DNA from: Streptomyces sp. ISL-96 | GTDB lineage: Bacteria > Actinomycetota > Actinomycetes > Streptomycetales > Streptomycetaceae | NCBI RefSeq assembly: GCF_018614035.1 | Contig: NZ_JAGGPA010000038.1 | Coordinates: 1-64,000, forward strand | Length of the DNA: 64,000 nucleotides | Reading direction: 5' to 3' | Shown here: one piece after another, positions 7,753 to 16,627 of the stretch | How positions within the stretch are numbered: position 1 is the first letter of the stretch | Layout: each line of letters opens with the position of its first letter | The notes under the pieces: model-generated | Databases searched by the model: none | What the model was told of the DNA's origin: nothing | The model's input: only the letters and a program-made list of their open reading frames with translations | Translations under genes and position numbers: made by a program

Positions 7753-9603
7753 TCAGCCCAGCATCGAGACGTCCCGCACCGCGCCCTTGTCGGCGCTGGT
7801 GGCCATCGCGGCGTACGCGCGCAGGGCCTGCGAGACCTTGCGCTCGCGGTTCTTCGGCGCGTAGACGCCGCCCAGGGCCTCGCGGCGGACGGCCAAGTCC
7901 TCGTCCGCGACGAGGAGTTCGATCGTACGGTTCGGGATGTCGATGCGGATACGGTCGCCGTCCTCCACGAGCGCGATCGTGCCGCCCGACGCCGCCTCCG
8001 GGGAGGCGTGGCCGATGGACAGGCCCGACGTACCGCCCGAGAAGCGGCCGTCCGTGACGAGCGCGCAGGTCTTGCCGAGGCCGCGGCCCTTCAGGAAGGA
8101 CGTCGGGTAGAGCATCTCCTGCATGCCGGGGCCGCCGCGCGGGCCCTCGTATCGGATGACGACGACGTCGCCCGGCTTGATCTCCTTGCGGAGGATCTTG
8201 TCGACGGCCTCGTCCTGCGACTCGCAGACGACCGCGGGGCCCTCGAAGGTCCAGATCGACTCGTCGACACCGGCGGTCTTCACGACACAGCCGTCGACGG
8301 CGAGGTTGCCCTTGAGGACGGCCAGACCGCCGTCCTTGGAGTACGCGTGCTCGACCGAGCGGATGCAGCCGCCCTCGGCGTCCGTGTCCAGGGTGTCCCA
8401 GCGCTCGGACTGCGAGAAGGCGGTCGCGGAGCGGACGCAGCCGGGCGCCGCGTGCCACAGCTCGACGGCCTCGTCGGACGGTGAGCCGCCGCGCACGTCC
8501 CAGGTCTTCAGCCACTCGGCGAGGGTCGCGGAGTGGACGGTGTGCACGTCCTCGTTGAGGAGGCCGCCGCGGTAGAGCTCACCGAGGATGGCGGGGATTC
8601 CGCCCGCCCGGTGGACGTCCTCCATGTAGTACGTGCCGCCGGGGGCGACGTTCGGCGCGACCTTGGCCAGGCACGGGACGCGGCGCGAGACCTCGTCCAT
8701 GTCGTCGAGGCCGAAGTCCAGTTCCGCCTCCTGGGCGGCGGCCAGCAGGTGCAGGATCGTGTTGGTGGAGCCGCCCATCGCGATGTCGAGCGCCATGGCG
8801 TTCTCGAAGGCGGCGCGGGTGGCGATGTTGCGGGGGAGGACGGTGAGGTCGTCCTGCTCGTAGTGGCGCTTGGTGATCTCGACGATCGTGCGGCCGGCGT
8901 TCTCGTACAGCGCCTTGCGGGCGGTGTGCGTGGCGAGGACCGAGCCGTTGCCGGGCAGGGCCAGGCCGATGGCCTCGGCCAGGCAGTTCATGGAGTTCGC
9001 GGTGAACATGCCGGAACAGGAGCCGCAGGTCGGACAGGCGTTTTCCTCGATACGGAGGATGTCCTCGTCCGAGATCTTGTCGTTCACGGCGTCGGAGATC
9101 GCGTCGACCAGGTCCAGCTTGCGGACCGTGCCGTCGACCAGCGTGGCCTTTCCGGCCTCCATCGGGCCGCCGGAGACGAAGATCGTGGGGATGTTGAGGC
9201 GCAGCGCGGCCATCAGCATGCCCGGCGTGATCTTGTCGCAGTTCGAGATGCAGATCAGCGCGTCCGCGCAGTGCGCCTCGACCATGTACTCGACCGAGTC
9301 CGCGATCAGGTCGCGGGACGGGAGGGAGTACAGCATTCCGCCGTGGCCCATCGCGATGCCGTCGTCGACGGCGATCGTGTTGAACTCACGGGGGACGGCG
9401 CCCGCCGCCAGGATGGCGTCGGAGACGATCCGGCCGACCGGGGCGAGGTGCGTGTGCCCCGGAACGAACTCGGTGAAGGAGTTCGCGACCGCGATGATCG
9501 GCTTGCCGATGTCCGCGCTCGCTACGCCCGAAGCCCGCATAAGGGCACGCGCGCCCGCCATGTTGCGGCCGTGGGTGACTGTGCGGGACCTCAGCTCGGG
9601 CAT
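7753..9603 (-). CDS. ilvD: Dihydroxy-acid dehydratase
   Basis: Branched-chain amino acid synthesis: dehydrates 2,3-dihydroxyisovalerate (or 2,3-dihydroxy-3-methylvalerate) to the 2-keto acid. The 616-residue length is typical. Iron-sulfur ligand motifs are intact: CISNCDKITPGM in the N-terminal half and CPTCGSCSGMFTANSMNC. The C-terminal signature GPRGGPGMQEML and DGRFSGG are also present. The ATG at 9603 has AAGGAGCG upstream. The gene is monocistronic, between the convergent kinase gene and the tetR gene, away from other ilv genes, as is usual in Streptomyces. Confidence 0.97.
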   Translation of the reverse strand: MPELRSRTVTHGRNMAGARALMRASGVASADIGKPIIAVANSFTEFVPGHTHLAPVGRIVSDAILAAGAVPREFNTIAVDDGIAMGHGGMLYSLPSRDLIADSVEYMVEAHCADALICISNCDKITPGMLMAALRLNIPTIFVSGGPMEAGKATLVDGTVRKLDLVDAISDAVNDKISDEDILRIEENACPTCGSCSGMFTANSMNCLAEAIGLALPGNGSVLATHTARKALYENAGRTIVEITKRHYEQDDLTVLPRNIATRAAFENAMALDIAMGGSTNTILHLLAAAQEAELDFGLDDMDEVSRRVPCLAKVAPNVAPGGTYYMEDVHRAGGIPAILGELYRGGLLNEDVHTVHSATLAEWLKTWDVRGGSPSDEAVELWHAAPGCVRSATAFSQSERWDTLDTDAEGGCIRSVEHAYSKDGGLAVLKGNLAVDGCVVKTAGVDESIWTFEGPAVVCESQDEAVDKILRKEIKPGDVVVIRYEGPRGGPGMQEMLYPTSFLKGRGLGKTCALVTDGRFSGGTSGLSIGHASPEAASGGTIALVEDGDRIRIDIPNRTIELLVADEDLAVRREALGGVYAPKNRERKVSQALRAYAAMATSADKGAVRDVSMLG

Positions 9604-9753
9604 CGTCGCTCGCTCCTTAGGCAGATGGGACGTACGAGGCTCACTTACGAGAGTAGCTTCGAGCGTACGCCCCGGATCCACGATCTGGACAGGTCGTCCG
9701 ATATGCGGGATGGCGCGCTCAGCCTTCGGTCACGACCCTGGCGGGGTACCGCG

Positions 9754-10395
9754 TCACGCCTCCGTCAGGTACCGCTGGAGCGTCGGGGCCACCATCTCGA
9801 TGATCCGCTCGGGATCCGCCGACGCCAGCGGCTCCGCCTTGATCACGTAGCGCAGAATCGCGATCCCGACCATGTGCGAGGCCGCGAGCTCCGCCCGGAA
9901 TGTCGGATCCGGTACGTCGAGCTCGGCCGCCACCCGCTCCAGCAGCCGGCGCAGCACGAACGTACGCAGAACCTTCGCCGCCGTCTCGTTCGTCAGCGCC
10001 GACCGTACGACCGCGAGCAGCGGAGCCCTGGTCGCCGGGTTCTCCCATACGCCGATGAAATAGCGGGCCAGCCGCTCGCCGATGCCCTCCGTGCCGCCCT
10101 GGCCGAGGACCGCGGGGACCGCCATCGCCGGCTCGAAGGACATCTCGATGGCGGCCGCGAAGACGTCGTCCTTCGTACCGAAGTAGTGGTGGACGAGCGC
10201 CGCGTCAACGCCCGCCGCCTTCGCGATGCCGCGCATGGAGGTCTTGTCGTAGCCGCGCTCCGCGAATTCGTCGCGGGCGGACTGGAGGATGCGCTCGCGG
10301 GCGCCCGGGCCGGCGTCCTGGGGCGAGCGGCGCGGGCGGCCTCGGCGGCGGGGCTCGGCGGCGGGCTCCGGCGTACCGCTGTCGCTGCTGGTCAC
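9754..10395 (-). CDS. TetR-family transcriptional regulator
   Basis: The 213-residue protein has a classic TetR helix-turn-helix at about residues 30-78 (RILQSARDEFAERGY, then SMRGIAKAAGVDAALVHHYF). An all-helical ligand domain follows. The N-terminus is a basic Pro/Arg-rich extension (PRRRGRPRRSPQD), common in actinobacterial members. The GTG start overlaps the stop of the isomerase-like gene by 4 bp (GTGA at 10392-10395), so it is co-translated with it. It may regulate that gene, itself or ilvD; no palindromic operator was identified. Confidence 0.9.
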   Translation of the reverse strand: MTSSDSGTPEPAAEPRRRGRPRRSPQDAGPGARERILQSARDEFAERGYDKTSMRGIAKAAGVDAALVHHYFGTKDDVFAAAIEMSFEPAMAVPAVLGQGGTEGIGERLARYFIGVWENPATRAPLLAVVRSALTNETAAKVLRTFVLRRLLERVAAELDVPDPTFRAELAASHMVGIAILRYVIKAEPLASADPERIIEMVAPTLQRYLTEA

Positions 10396-11210
10396 TGCTG
10401 CGAGACCCGGGACGCCAGGTGCAGCCGGGTGAAGGCGAGGGCCTCCGCGAGGTCGGCCTCGCGTTCGGCGGACGACATGGCCCGCCGCGTATTGACCTCG
10501 ATGACGACATGGCCGTCGAAGCCGCTGAGCGCGAGGCGCTCCAGGAGCTCGGCACACGGCTGGTTTCCGCGCCCGGGGACGAGGTGCTCGTCCTTCGCCG
10601 ACCCCTTGCCGTCCGCCAGGTGGACGTGCCCGAGCCGGTCGCCCATCCGGTCGACCATGGCCATGGTGTCGGTGCGGGCGGTCGCGGTGTGGGAGAGGTC
10701 GACGGTGAAGTGCCGGTAGTCGTCCTTGGTGACGTCCCACTCGGGGGCGTACGCCAGCATCTCGCGGTCCTTGTAGCGCCACGGATACATGTTCTCGACG
10801 GCGAACCTGACGTCGGTCTCGTCCGCCATGCGCCAGATTCCGTTCACGAAATCCCGGGCGTACTGCCGCTGCCAGCGAAAGGGCGGGTGTACGACCACGG
10901 CCGAAGCACCGAGCTTCTCGGCAGCCGCCTGTGCGCGCCGCAGCTTCGTCCACGGGTCGGTGGTCCACACGCGCTGGGTGATCAGCAGACAGGGTGCGTG
11001 GACGGCCAGGACGGGGACGCCGTGGTAGTCGGAGAGTCTGCGCAGGGCCTCGATGTCCTGGCTGACGGGGTCCGTCCACACCATGACCTCGACGCCGTCG
11101 TAGCCGAGGCGTGCGGCGATCTCGAAGGCCGTCGCCGTCGACTCCGGATACACCGACGCCGTGGACAGCGCGACCTTCGCATCAGGGATGCGCACCACTG
11201 GTTCTGCCAC
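10392..11210 (-). CDS. Sugar phosphate isomerase/epimerase-like (AP endonuclease 2 fold)
   Basis: A TIM-barrel protein of 272 residues in the xylose isomerase-like/AP endonuclease family 2 superfamily. Strand-end metal ligands are visible: HAPC, VVHPPF, AVENMYP, TVDLSHT, GHVHLADG and VIEVN, the expected His/Glu/Asp set. The GTG start at 11210 is supported by a leaderless arrangement: TACGCT lies 7 nt upstream (11218-11223, minus strand). It is the first gene of a two-gene operon with tetR. The substrate is unknown; polyol or sugar-phosphate isomerisation is family inference only. Confidence 0.85.
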   Translation of the reverse strand: MAEPVVRIPDAKVALSTASVYPESTATAFEIAARLGYDGVEVMVWTDPVSQDIEALRRLSDYHGVPVLAVHAPCLLITQRVWTTDPWTKLRRAQAAAEKLGASAVVVHPPFRWQRQYARDFVNGIWRMADETDVRFAVENMYPWRYKDREMLAYAPEWDVTKDDYRHFTVDLSHTATARTDTMAMVDRMGDRLGHVHLADGKGSAKDEHLVPGRGNQPCAELLERLALSGFDGHVVIEVNTRRAMSSAEREADLAEALAFTRLHLASRVSQQ

Positions 11211-11244
11211 GAGGGACAGCGTACGGGCCGGTAGGGGGTGGGCG

Positions 11245-12188
11245 TCAGGCGGTCGGCAGGTGATCCAGTCGGCGCAGGATGACCCCTTCGCGCAGCGCCC
11301 AGGGGCAGACCTCCAGCGTCTCGACGCCGAAGAGATCCATCGCACCCTCCGCCACCAGGGCTCCTGCCAGCAATTGCGCGGCGCGGCCGTCGGAGACTCC
11401 GGGGAGGCCGGCGCGCTGCGCTATCGGCATCGCGGCGAGCTTGGGCACCCACTCCTCCAGCGATTTGCGACTGAGCTCACGTTGTACGTACAGCCCCTCG
11501 GCGGAGCGGGCCGCGCCCGCGATCCTGGCCAGCTGCCGGAAGGTCTTGGAGGTCGCGACGACGTGGTCGGGGCTGCCGAAGCGGGCGAATTCGCCGACGG
11601 TACGGGCTATCTGGGCCCGTACGTGACGGCGCAGCGCCTTCACGTCCTGCGGGTCAGGGGGGTCGCCGGGCAGCCAGCCGGCGGTGAGGCGGCCGGCGCC
11701 GAGGGGGAGCGACACGGCGGCGTCGGGCTGCTCGTCCATGCCGTACGCGATCTCCAGGGAGCCGCCGCCGATGTCGAGGACCAGGAGCTTGCCGGCCGAC
11801 CAGCCGAACCAGCGGCGGGCGGCGAGGAAGGTGAGCCGGGCCTCCTCCGCGCCGCTCAGGACTTGGAGGTCGACGCCCGTCTCGGTCTTGACGCGGGCCA
11901 GCACGTCGTCGGCGTTGGTGGCCTCGCGCACGGCGGAGGTGGCGAACGGGAGGACGTCCTCGCAGCCCTTGTCCTCGGCGGCCTGGAGCGCGTCGCTGAT
12001 CGTCGCCACGAGGCGGTCGACGCCTTCGGCGCCGATGGCCCCGTCCGCGTCGAGGAGCTCGGCGAGGCGCAGCTCGGCCTTGTGCGAGTGGGCGGGCAGG
12101 GGGCGGGCAGGGGGCGGGCGCCGGGGTGCGCGTCGACCACCAGTAGATGAACCGTGTTCGAACCCACGTCGAGGACTCCGAGTCTCAT
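11245..12188 (-). pseudogene. Ppx/GppA exopolyphosphatase family, frameshifted by an 11-bp tandem duplication
   Basis: The reading frame from ATG 12188 gives [20 protein letters not shown], the N-terminal ATPase-fold motif of Ppx/GppA phosphatases, then breaks near 12100. The remainder ([14 protein letters not shown] onward, with LLVLDIGGGSLEIAYG) continues in another frame to 11245. At 12091-12112 the 11-mer GGCGGGCAGGG occurs twice in tandem, followed by a partial third copy. Removing one copy restores one open frame of 310 codons plus stop, a normal family length, reading ...[21 protein letters not shown] across the junction. So the gene is recently disrupted, phase-variable by repeat slippage, or an assembly error. 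The leaderless -10 TAGCGT at 12196-12201 remains intact. The intact protein would hydrolyse polyphosphate or pppGpp. Confidence 0.9.
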
Positions 12189-12229
12189 ATGCGGAACGCT
12201 ACTGCGGCGGCGCGCTTACCCTTGGCCCC
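12189..12229. promoter_or_regulatory. Compact divergent leaderless promoters
   Basis: Only 41 bp separate the start codons of ppx (minus) and the Cys-rich gene (plus). A TAGCGT hexamer (12196-12201, minus strand) lies 7 nt before the ppx ATG. TACCCT (12217-12222) lies 7 nt before the plus-strand GTG. This is the layout of two leaderless transcripts with interlocked promoters; the -35 region of each would overlap the -10 of the other. Confidence 0.55.
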
Positions 12230-13060
12230 GTGTCGAAGACGAAAAAGGCGAAGCCGGGCAAAGCCGTGAAACTGCCGAAGACAACTCCGCCGCTCCCTCC
12301 TGCCCAGGACGAGAAGGGCGGGCTCGATTTCGCCCGTGCCTGGGTGGAGTTCCCCGACCCGGCCGACGACGAGCAGGTCTTCCGCTGCGACCTGACGTGG
12401 CTTACGTCACGGTGGAGCTGCATCTTCGGCAGCGGTTGCCAGGGGATCCAGGCGGGGCGCGCCGACGACGGCTGCTGCACGCTGGGCGCGCATTTTTCGG
12501 ACGAGGACGATGAGAAACGGGTCGCGGGGCATGTGGCTCGCCTCACCCCTGACGTGTGGCAGTTCCACGACGTCGGTACGGAGTCGGGCTGGACCCAGAC
12601 CGACGAGGACGGCGAACGCCAGACGCGCCGCTGGGACGGCTCCTGCATCTTCCAGAACCGGCCCGGGTTCGCGGGCGGCGCGGGGTGCTCGCTGCACATC
12701 CTGGCGCTGAAGGAGGGCAAGGAGCCGCTGGAGACCAAGCCGGATGTCTGCTGGCAGCTGCCGGTGCGGCGTACGTACGACTGGATCGACCGGCCCGACG
12801 ACACGCGCGTCCTGCAGATCTCGATCGGCGAGTACGACCGGCGGGGCTGGGGTCCCGGGGGTCATGACCTGCACTGGTGGTGCACGTCTGCGACGTCTGC
12901 GCATGGGGCGGGGGATCCGGTGTACGTGACGTATCGGCCGGAGCTGACGGAGCTGATGGGGAAGCCGGCGTACGACCGGCTGGTGGAGCTTTGCGAGGAG
13001 CGACTGTCGTCGCTGCTTCCGATGGCGCCGCATCCGGCGGATCCGGCGCCGTCCGCATAG
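12230..13060 (+). CDS. Conserved Cys-rich protein, function unknown
   Basis: A 276-residue soluble protein that I do not recognise beyond being widespread in Streptomyces. After a Lys-rich N-terminus (KTKKAKPGKAVKLPKTT) it carries about ten cysteines in paired motifs: FRCDLTW, SCIFGSGCQG, DDGCCTLG, SCIFQN, GCSLHI, DVCWQL and HWWCTS. These suggest a metal centre (zinc or Fe-S). The GTG at 12230 is chosen because TACCCT stands 7 nt upstream, as in a leaderless transcript. It is divergent from the broken ppx gene and ends at a large terminator-like hairpin. No membrane segment or signal peptide is present. Confidence 0.75.
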   Translation: MSKTKKAKPGKAVKLPKTTPPLPPAQDEKGGLDFARAWVEFPDPADDEQVFRCDLTWLTSRWSCIFGSGCQGIQAGRADDGCCTLGAHFSDEDDEKRVAGHVARLTPDVWQFHDVGTESGWTQTDEDGERQTRRWDGSCIFQNRPGFAGGAGCSLHILALKEGKEPLETKPDVCWQLPVRRTYDWIDRPDDTRVLQISIGEYDRRGWGPGGHDLHWWCTSATSAHGAGDPVYVTYRPELTELMGKPAYDRLVELCEERLSSLLPMAPHPADPAPSA

Positions 13061-13116
13061 GGCGCAGGCTGGGGCGGGCGGGCCGCTGCGCGGGACACAG
13101 ACGCCCTCCGGGCGTG

Positions 13117-13184
13117 TCCTCAAACGCCGGACGGGCTGGATTCTGCCGCTTGCGGCAGCTCTCAGCCCCTCCGGCGTTTGAGGA
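13117..13184. terminator. Long inverted-repeat terminator made of two dispersed-repeat copies
   Basis: Arms at 13117-13138 and 13163-13184 pair over 22 bp with one mismatch (TCCTCAAACGCCGGA pairs with TCCGGCGTTTGAGGA). The loop holds a second perfect hairpin, CTGCCGC-TT-GCGGCAG. A GGGGCGGAGCCCC hairpin follows at about 13195-13207. It lies between two converging genes and shares its units with 4364-4440. Likely a bidirectional terminator. Confidence 0.65.
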
Positions 13185-13215
13185 GCGGGGTCTGGGGCGG
13201 AGCCCCAGGGCCCCT

Positions 13216-14949
13216 CTACGGCGCCGGTGAGGTCGCTTCCGTCGGGGTCGGATCCGGGGAGGGGGGTGGCGTCGACTCCGTCGGCGTCGGGTCCGGGGAC
13301 GGTGGCGGGGTCGACTCCGTAGGGAGCGGGTCCGGGGAGGTGGGCGGCGGCGTCGGGTCCGGCGACGGAGGCGGCGGCGTCGACGGGCGCGGGTCCGGGC
13401 GCGGCGGGGACGGTGTGGTCCGGCCGTGGCCCCGCACAGCGATCACCGCACCGGCCGGGTCCACCCCGATACGCGCGCGCCACCCTCCGGCCGGCTCCCG
13501 CTCATGGTCCACGGACACGTACAGAGTGAGCGAGCGGCCGGGTTCGAGCGTGCCCGACGTCTGGCTCAGGTAGAGCCAGGGCGCGTTCGTCCACGCCGAC
13601 CAGGACACCGGCGAGTCGCCCGTCGCGGTCAGGGTGAGGACCGTCGTGCTGCCCGCGGATCTCGCCTCGACCGTCAGCCGCCCCGCCCCGGCCTCCCCGG
13701 GCCGGCCCGGCATCGACGTACCGCCGCTGACGACCTCGACCGACACGTCCGGCGACCGGCCGCCCTCCGTGAAGTGGGGGTCGGGGGTCGTGCGGGCGTT
13801 GCCCGTGTTCTCGTACGCCGGCCCGCCGGGGCCGCCCGGGCCGTTGTGCGGGTCGCCGCCGAGGCCTTCCGGATCGTCCGCCTCGCTCGCGGTGACCGAC
13901 GCGCCGCCGTGGCTCTCGCCGGTGAGCGGTGCGCCCCGGTACGCCGCCCAGAGCGCGAACACCGGGGCTGCGACGACAGTCGCGACGACCGTCGTCGTGA
14001 CCGCCCTGGTCCGCAGCCGGTCGCGCCGGGCCGCGTGGTCCTTGGGGTCCAGCGGGAAGCCGTCGCGGCCGAAGCGGGGCGCACCCGCGCGCGCCCGCGG
14101 GACGTTCGCCATCGCCGCGTACGCCGCCGCGCGCGGCGCCCCGACCACCGGCAGCGCGGTCGGCGCCGCGACCGTACCCGGCCAGGGCCCGCCGGCCCCG
14201 GACCGCTCGGCGAAGCGCCGGCAGCGCGGGCAGTCGTCGACATGCCGTACGAGCTCGTGGCGCAGGGCCGCGCCGAGCAGCACCTGGTTGTCGCCGGTCA
14301 GCCGGGCGACGGTCGGGCAGCTGCCGCTCTCCACTACGGCGAGCGCGGCCCGGGTCCGCTCCACCTCGCAGGCCGCGGCGGCGAGAAGTTCGCGGGCGGC
14401 GGGGTAGTCCATGCCCAGGACGGCGGCGACCTCGCGCGGGCCCAGCCCGTGGCGTACCGCGAGCTCCAGCGACTCGCGCTGCGCGGGGGTGGTGCCGGCC
14501 GCCTCGGGCCACGCCAGGAGTGCCAGTTCGCGCTGTCGGCGTACGGCCGTCTCGTCCGGTACGGCCGCGGCGCCTGCCGGGTCGGGGGCGTGGGCGCGGT
14601 GGCCGCCGTGCGCCCCCTGCCTTCGCCGCTTCTGCTCCGCGACCCGGCGCAGGCACGCCCACCGCGCCAGCGCGTACAGCCAGGCTTTGCGCTCCGGCTC
14701 GCGGGACGGGCAACGTCCGTACTGCCGCTCGGCGATGGCGAGTACGTCACCGAGGACCGCCGTTGCCGCGTCGTGGTCGCAGAGCACGGACAGGCAGTAG
14801 GTGAACAGGCCGTCCAGATACGGCTCGTACCGTGTCGGTGGGGCCTGTGAGCTCGGGGGGGCCTGCGCGAGCGTGGGCCGGGGCGCACGACTTTGCGCCC
14901 GGTGTGCGCCGGTGATGTGCGTAGGGGGCTCCAGCCTGCTGCTTGTCAC
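13216..14949 (-). CDS. Membrane-anchored ECF sigma-like/zinc-finger/BACON fusion protein
   Basis: A 577-residue protein with a mosaic layout. Residues 41-105 resemble sigma region 2 (YEPYLDGLFTYCLSVLCDHD, then KAWLYALARWACLRR). Residues 135-205 resemble sigma region 4 with a helix-turn-helix (GLGPREVAAVLGMDYPAA). Residues 230-246 carry an anti-sigma-type zinc motif, HELVRHVDDCPRC (His236, Cys240, Cys243). One membrane helix lies at about 316-337. An outside BACON-like beta domain follows (about 405-505, including WTNAPWLYLSQTSGTLEPG), then a Pro-rich tail of PPPSPDPTPTEST repeats. So sigma factor, tether and external sensor are in one chain, resembling ECF groups with C-terminal extensions (ECF52-type, from memory). 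The GTG at 14949 is leaderless-like (TACGGT at 14956-14961). It is divergent from radA. Confidence 0.82.
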   Translation of the reverse strand: MTSSRLEPPTHITGAHRAQSRAPRPTLAQAPPSSQAPPTRYEPYLDGLFTYCLSVLCDHDAATAVLGDVLAIAERQYGRCPSREPERKAWLYALARWACLRRVAEQKRRRQGAHGGHRAHAPDPAGAAAVPDETAVRRQRELALLAWPEAAGTTPAQRESLELAVRHGLGPREVAAVLGMDYPAARELLAAAACEVERTRAALAVVESGSCPTVARLTGDNQVLLGAALRHELVRHVDDCPRCRRFAERSGAGGPWPGTVAAPTALPVVGAPRAAAYAAMANVPRARAGAPRFGRDGFPLDPKDHAARRDRLRTRAVTTTVVATVVAAPVFALWAAYRGAPLTGESHGGASVTASEADDPEGLGGDPHNGPGGPGGPAYENTGNARTTPDPHFTEGGRSPDVSVEVVSGGTSMPGRPGEAGAGRLTVEARSAGSTTVLTLTATGDSPVSWSAWTNAPWLYLSQTSGTLEPGRSLTLYVSVDHEREPAGGWRARIGVDPAGAVIAVRGHGRTTPSPPRPDPRPSTPPPPSPDPTPPPTSPDPLPTESTPPPSPDPTPTESTPPPSPDPTPTEATSPAP

Positions 14950-15121
14950 CCGGCGACCGTAGGCAGAGAAGGCACGTCACTTCGTACCCCTTGAGCACTT
15001 TTAACCCGTACGGGTGAACACTTCCCTCAAAAGGGGACAGGAATCGTGGATTCCGGCTGCGGCGAACGGGTGGCGGACGAGTGGCCGACGACTGTCAGAG
15101 CCTGCCTGTACGGTCACCACC

Positions 15122-16537
15122 ATGGCTGCCCGTACATCTCGTTCATCCGCCAAGGACCGGCCGTCCTACCGCTGCACCGAATGCGGGTGGACGACCGCCA
15201 AATGGCTCGGCCGCTGCCCCGAATGCCAGGCCTGGGGGACGATCGAGGAAACCGGCGCGCCCGCCGTAAGGACGACAGCGGCCGGCCGGGTGAGCACCGT
15301 CGCGCTCCCCATCGGCCAGGTCGACGGCCGCACCGCCACCGCCCGCTCCACCGGCGTCGACGAGCTGGACCGCGTACTCGGCGGCGGTCTGGTTCCGGGC
15401 GCCGTCGTGCTGCTCGCGGGCGAGCCCGGTGTCGGCAAGTCGACGCTGCTGCTGGACGTCGCCGCGAAGGCGGCCAGCGAGGACCACCGCACGCTGTACG
15501 TGACCGCCGAGGAGTCCGCCAGCCAGGTGCGCCTGCGGGCCGACCGGATCGGCGCGCTCAACGATCATCTTTATCTCACCGCCGAGACCGACCTGTCCGC
15601 CGTGCTCGGACACCTCGACGCCGTGAAGCCGTCTCTTCTCGTGCTCGACTCGGTCCAGACCGTCGCGTCGCCCGAGATCGACGGCGCGCCGGGCGGCATG
15701 GCCCAGGTCCGGGAAGTCGCGGGCGCGCTCATCCGGGCCTCCAAGGAGCGCGCCATGTCGACGCTCCTGGTCGGGCACGTCACCAAGGACGGCGCCATCG
15801 CGGGGCCGCGCCTGCTGGAGCACCTCGTCGACGTCGTGCTGTCCTTCGAGGGCGACCGGCACGCGCGCCTGCGGCTCGTACGGGGAGTCAAGAACCGTTA
15901 CGGCGCGACCGACGAGGTCGGCTGCTTCGAGCTGCACGACGAAGGCATCACCGGCCTTGCCGACCCGTCGGGTCTCTTTCTCACGCGGCGGGCCGAGGCC
16001 GTGCCGGGGACGTGCCTGACCGTCACGCTCGAAGGGCGCCGGCCGCTCGTCGCGGAGGTGCAGGCGCTGACCGTCGACTCGCAGATTCCGTCCCCCCGGC
16101 GCACCACCTCGGGCCTGGAGACCTCGCGCGTGTCGATGATGCTCGCCGTACTGGAGCAGCGCGGCCGGATCACCGCTCTCGGCAAGCGCGACATCTACAG
16201 CGCGACGGTGGGCGGCGTGAAGCTCACCGAGCCCGCCGCCGACCTCGCCATCGCGCTCGCGCTCGCCAGCGCGGCCAGTGACACCCCGCTGCCGAAGAAC
16301 CTCGTCGCGATCGGCGAAGTGGGCCTCGCGGGAGAGGTCAGACGGGTCACCGGTGTCCAGCGCAGGCTGGCCGAGGCGCACCGTCTCGGGTTCACGCACG
16401 CCCTGGTTCCGAGCGACCCGGGGAAGGTCCCGGCCGGCATGAAGGTCATCGAAGTCGCCGACATGGGAGACGCCCTCAGGGTCCTTCCGCGGCGCTCTCG
16501 TGCACAGGCCCCACAAGGTGAGGAACAGCGCCGGTAG
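15122..16537 (+). CDS. radA: DNA repair protein RadA (Sms)
   Basis: RecA-like ATPase that helps process recombination intermediates. The 471-residue protein has an N-terminal zinc finger (Cys18, 21, 32, 35: YRCTECG and RCPECQAWG), Walker A GEPGVGKS at 100-107, the RadA-specific motif in the form KNRYG (usually KNRFG), and a C-terminal Lon-type domain without the catalytic Ser-Lys dyad being needed. The ATG at 15122 fits a leaderless transcript: TACGGT at 15109-15114 is 7 nt upstream. It is followed after 90 bp by disA; in other Gram-positive bacteria RadA binds and restrains DisA, so the pairing is meaningful. Confidence 0.96.
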   Translation: MAARTSRSSAKDRPSYRCTECGWTTAKWLGRCPECQAWGTIEETGAPAVRTTAAGRVSTVALPIGQVDGRTATARSTGVDELDRVLGGGLVPGAVVLLAGEPGVGKSTLLLDVAAKAASEDHRTLYVTAEESASQVRLRADRIGALNDHLYLTAETDLSAVLGHLDAVKPSLLVLDSVQTVASPEIDGAPGGMAQVREVAGALIRASKERAMSTLLVGHVTKDGAIAGPRLLEHLVDVVLSFEGDRHARLRLVRGVKNRYGATDEVGCFELHDEGITGLADPSGLFLTRRAEAVPGTCLTVTLEGRRPLVAEVQALTVDSQIPSPRRTTSGLETSRVSMMLAVLEQRGRITALGKRDIYSATVGGVKLTEPAADLAIALALASAASDTPLPKNLVAIGEVGLAGEVRRVTGVQRRLAEAHRLGFTHALVPSDPGKVPAGMKVIEVADMGDALRVLPRRSRAQAPQGEEQRR

Positions 16538-16627
16538 ACTTTGCCCTGGTCTCGCCCATCCGTACGAGTACGCGAGGCGAAGTTCAGTGCCTCAAGGGCA
16601 CCGCAACCGTGTGACCGGAGGAGTGCA

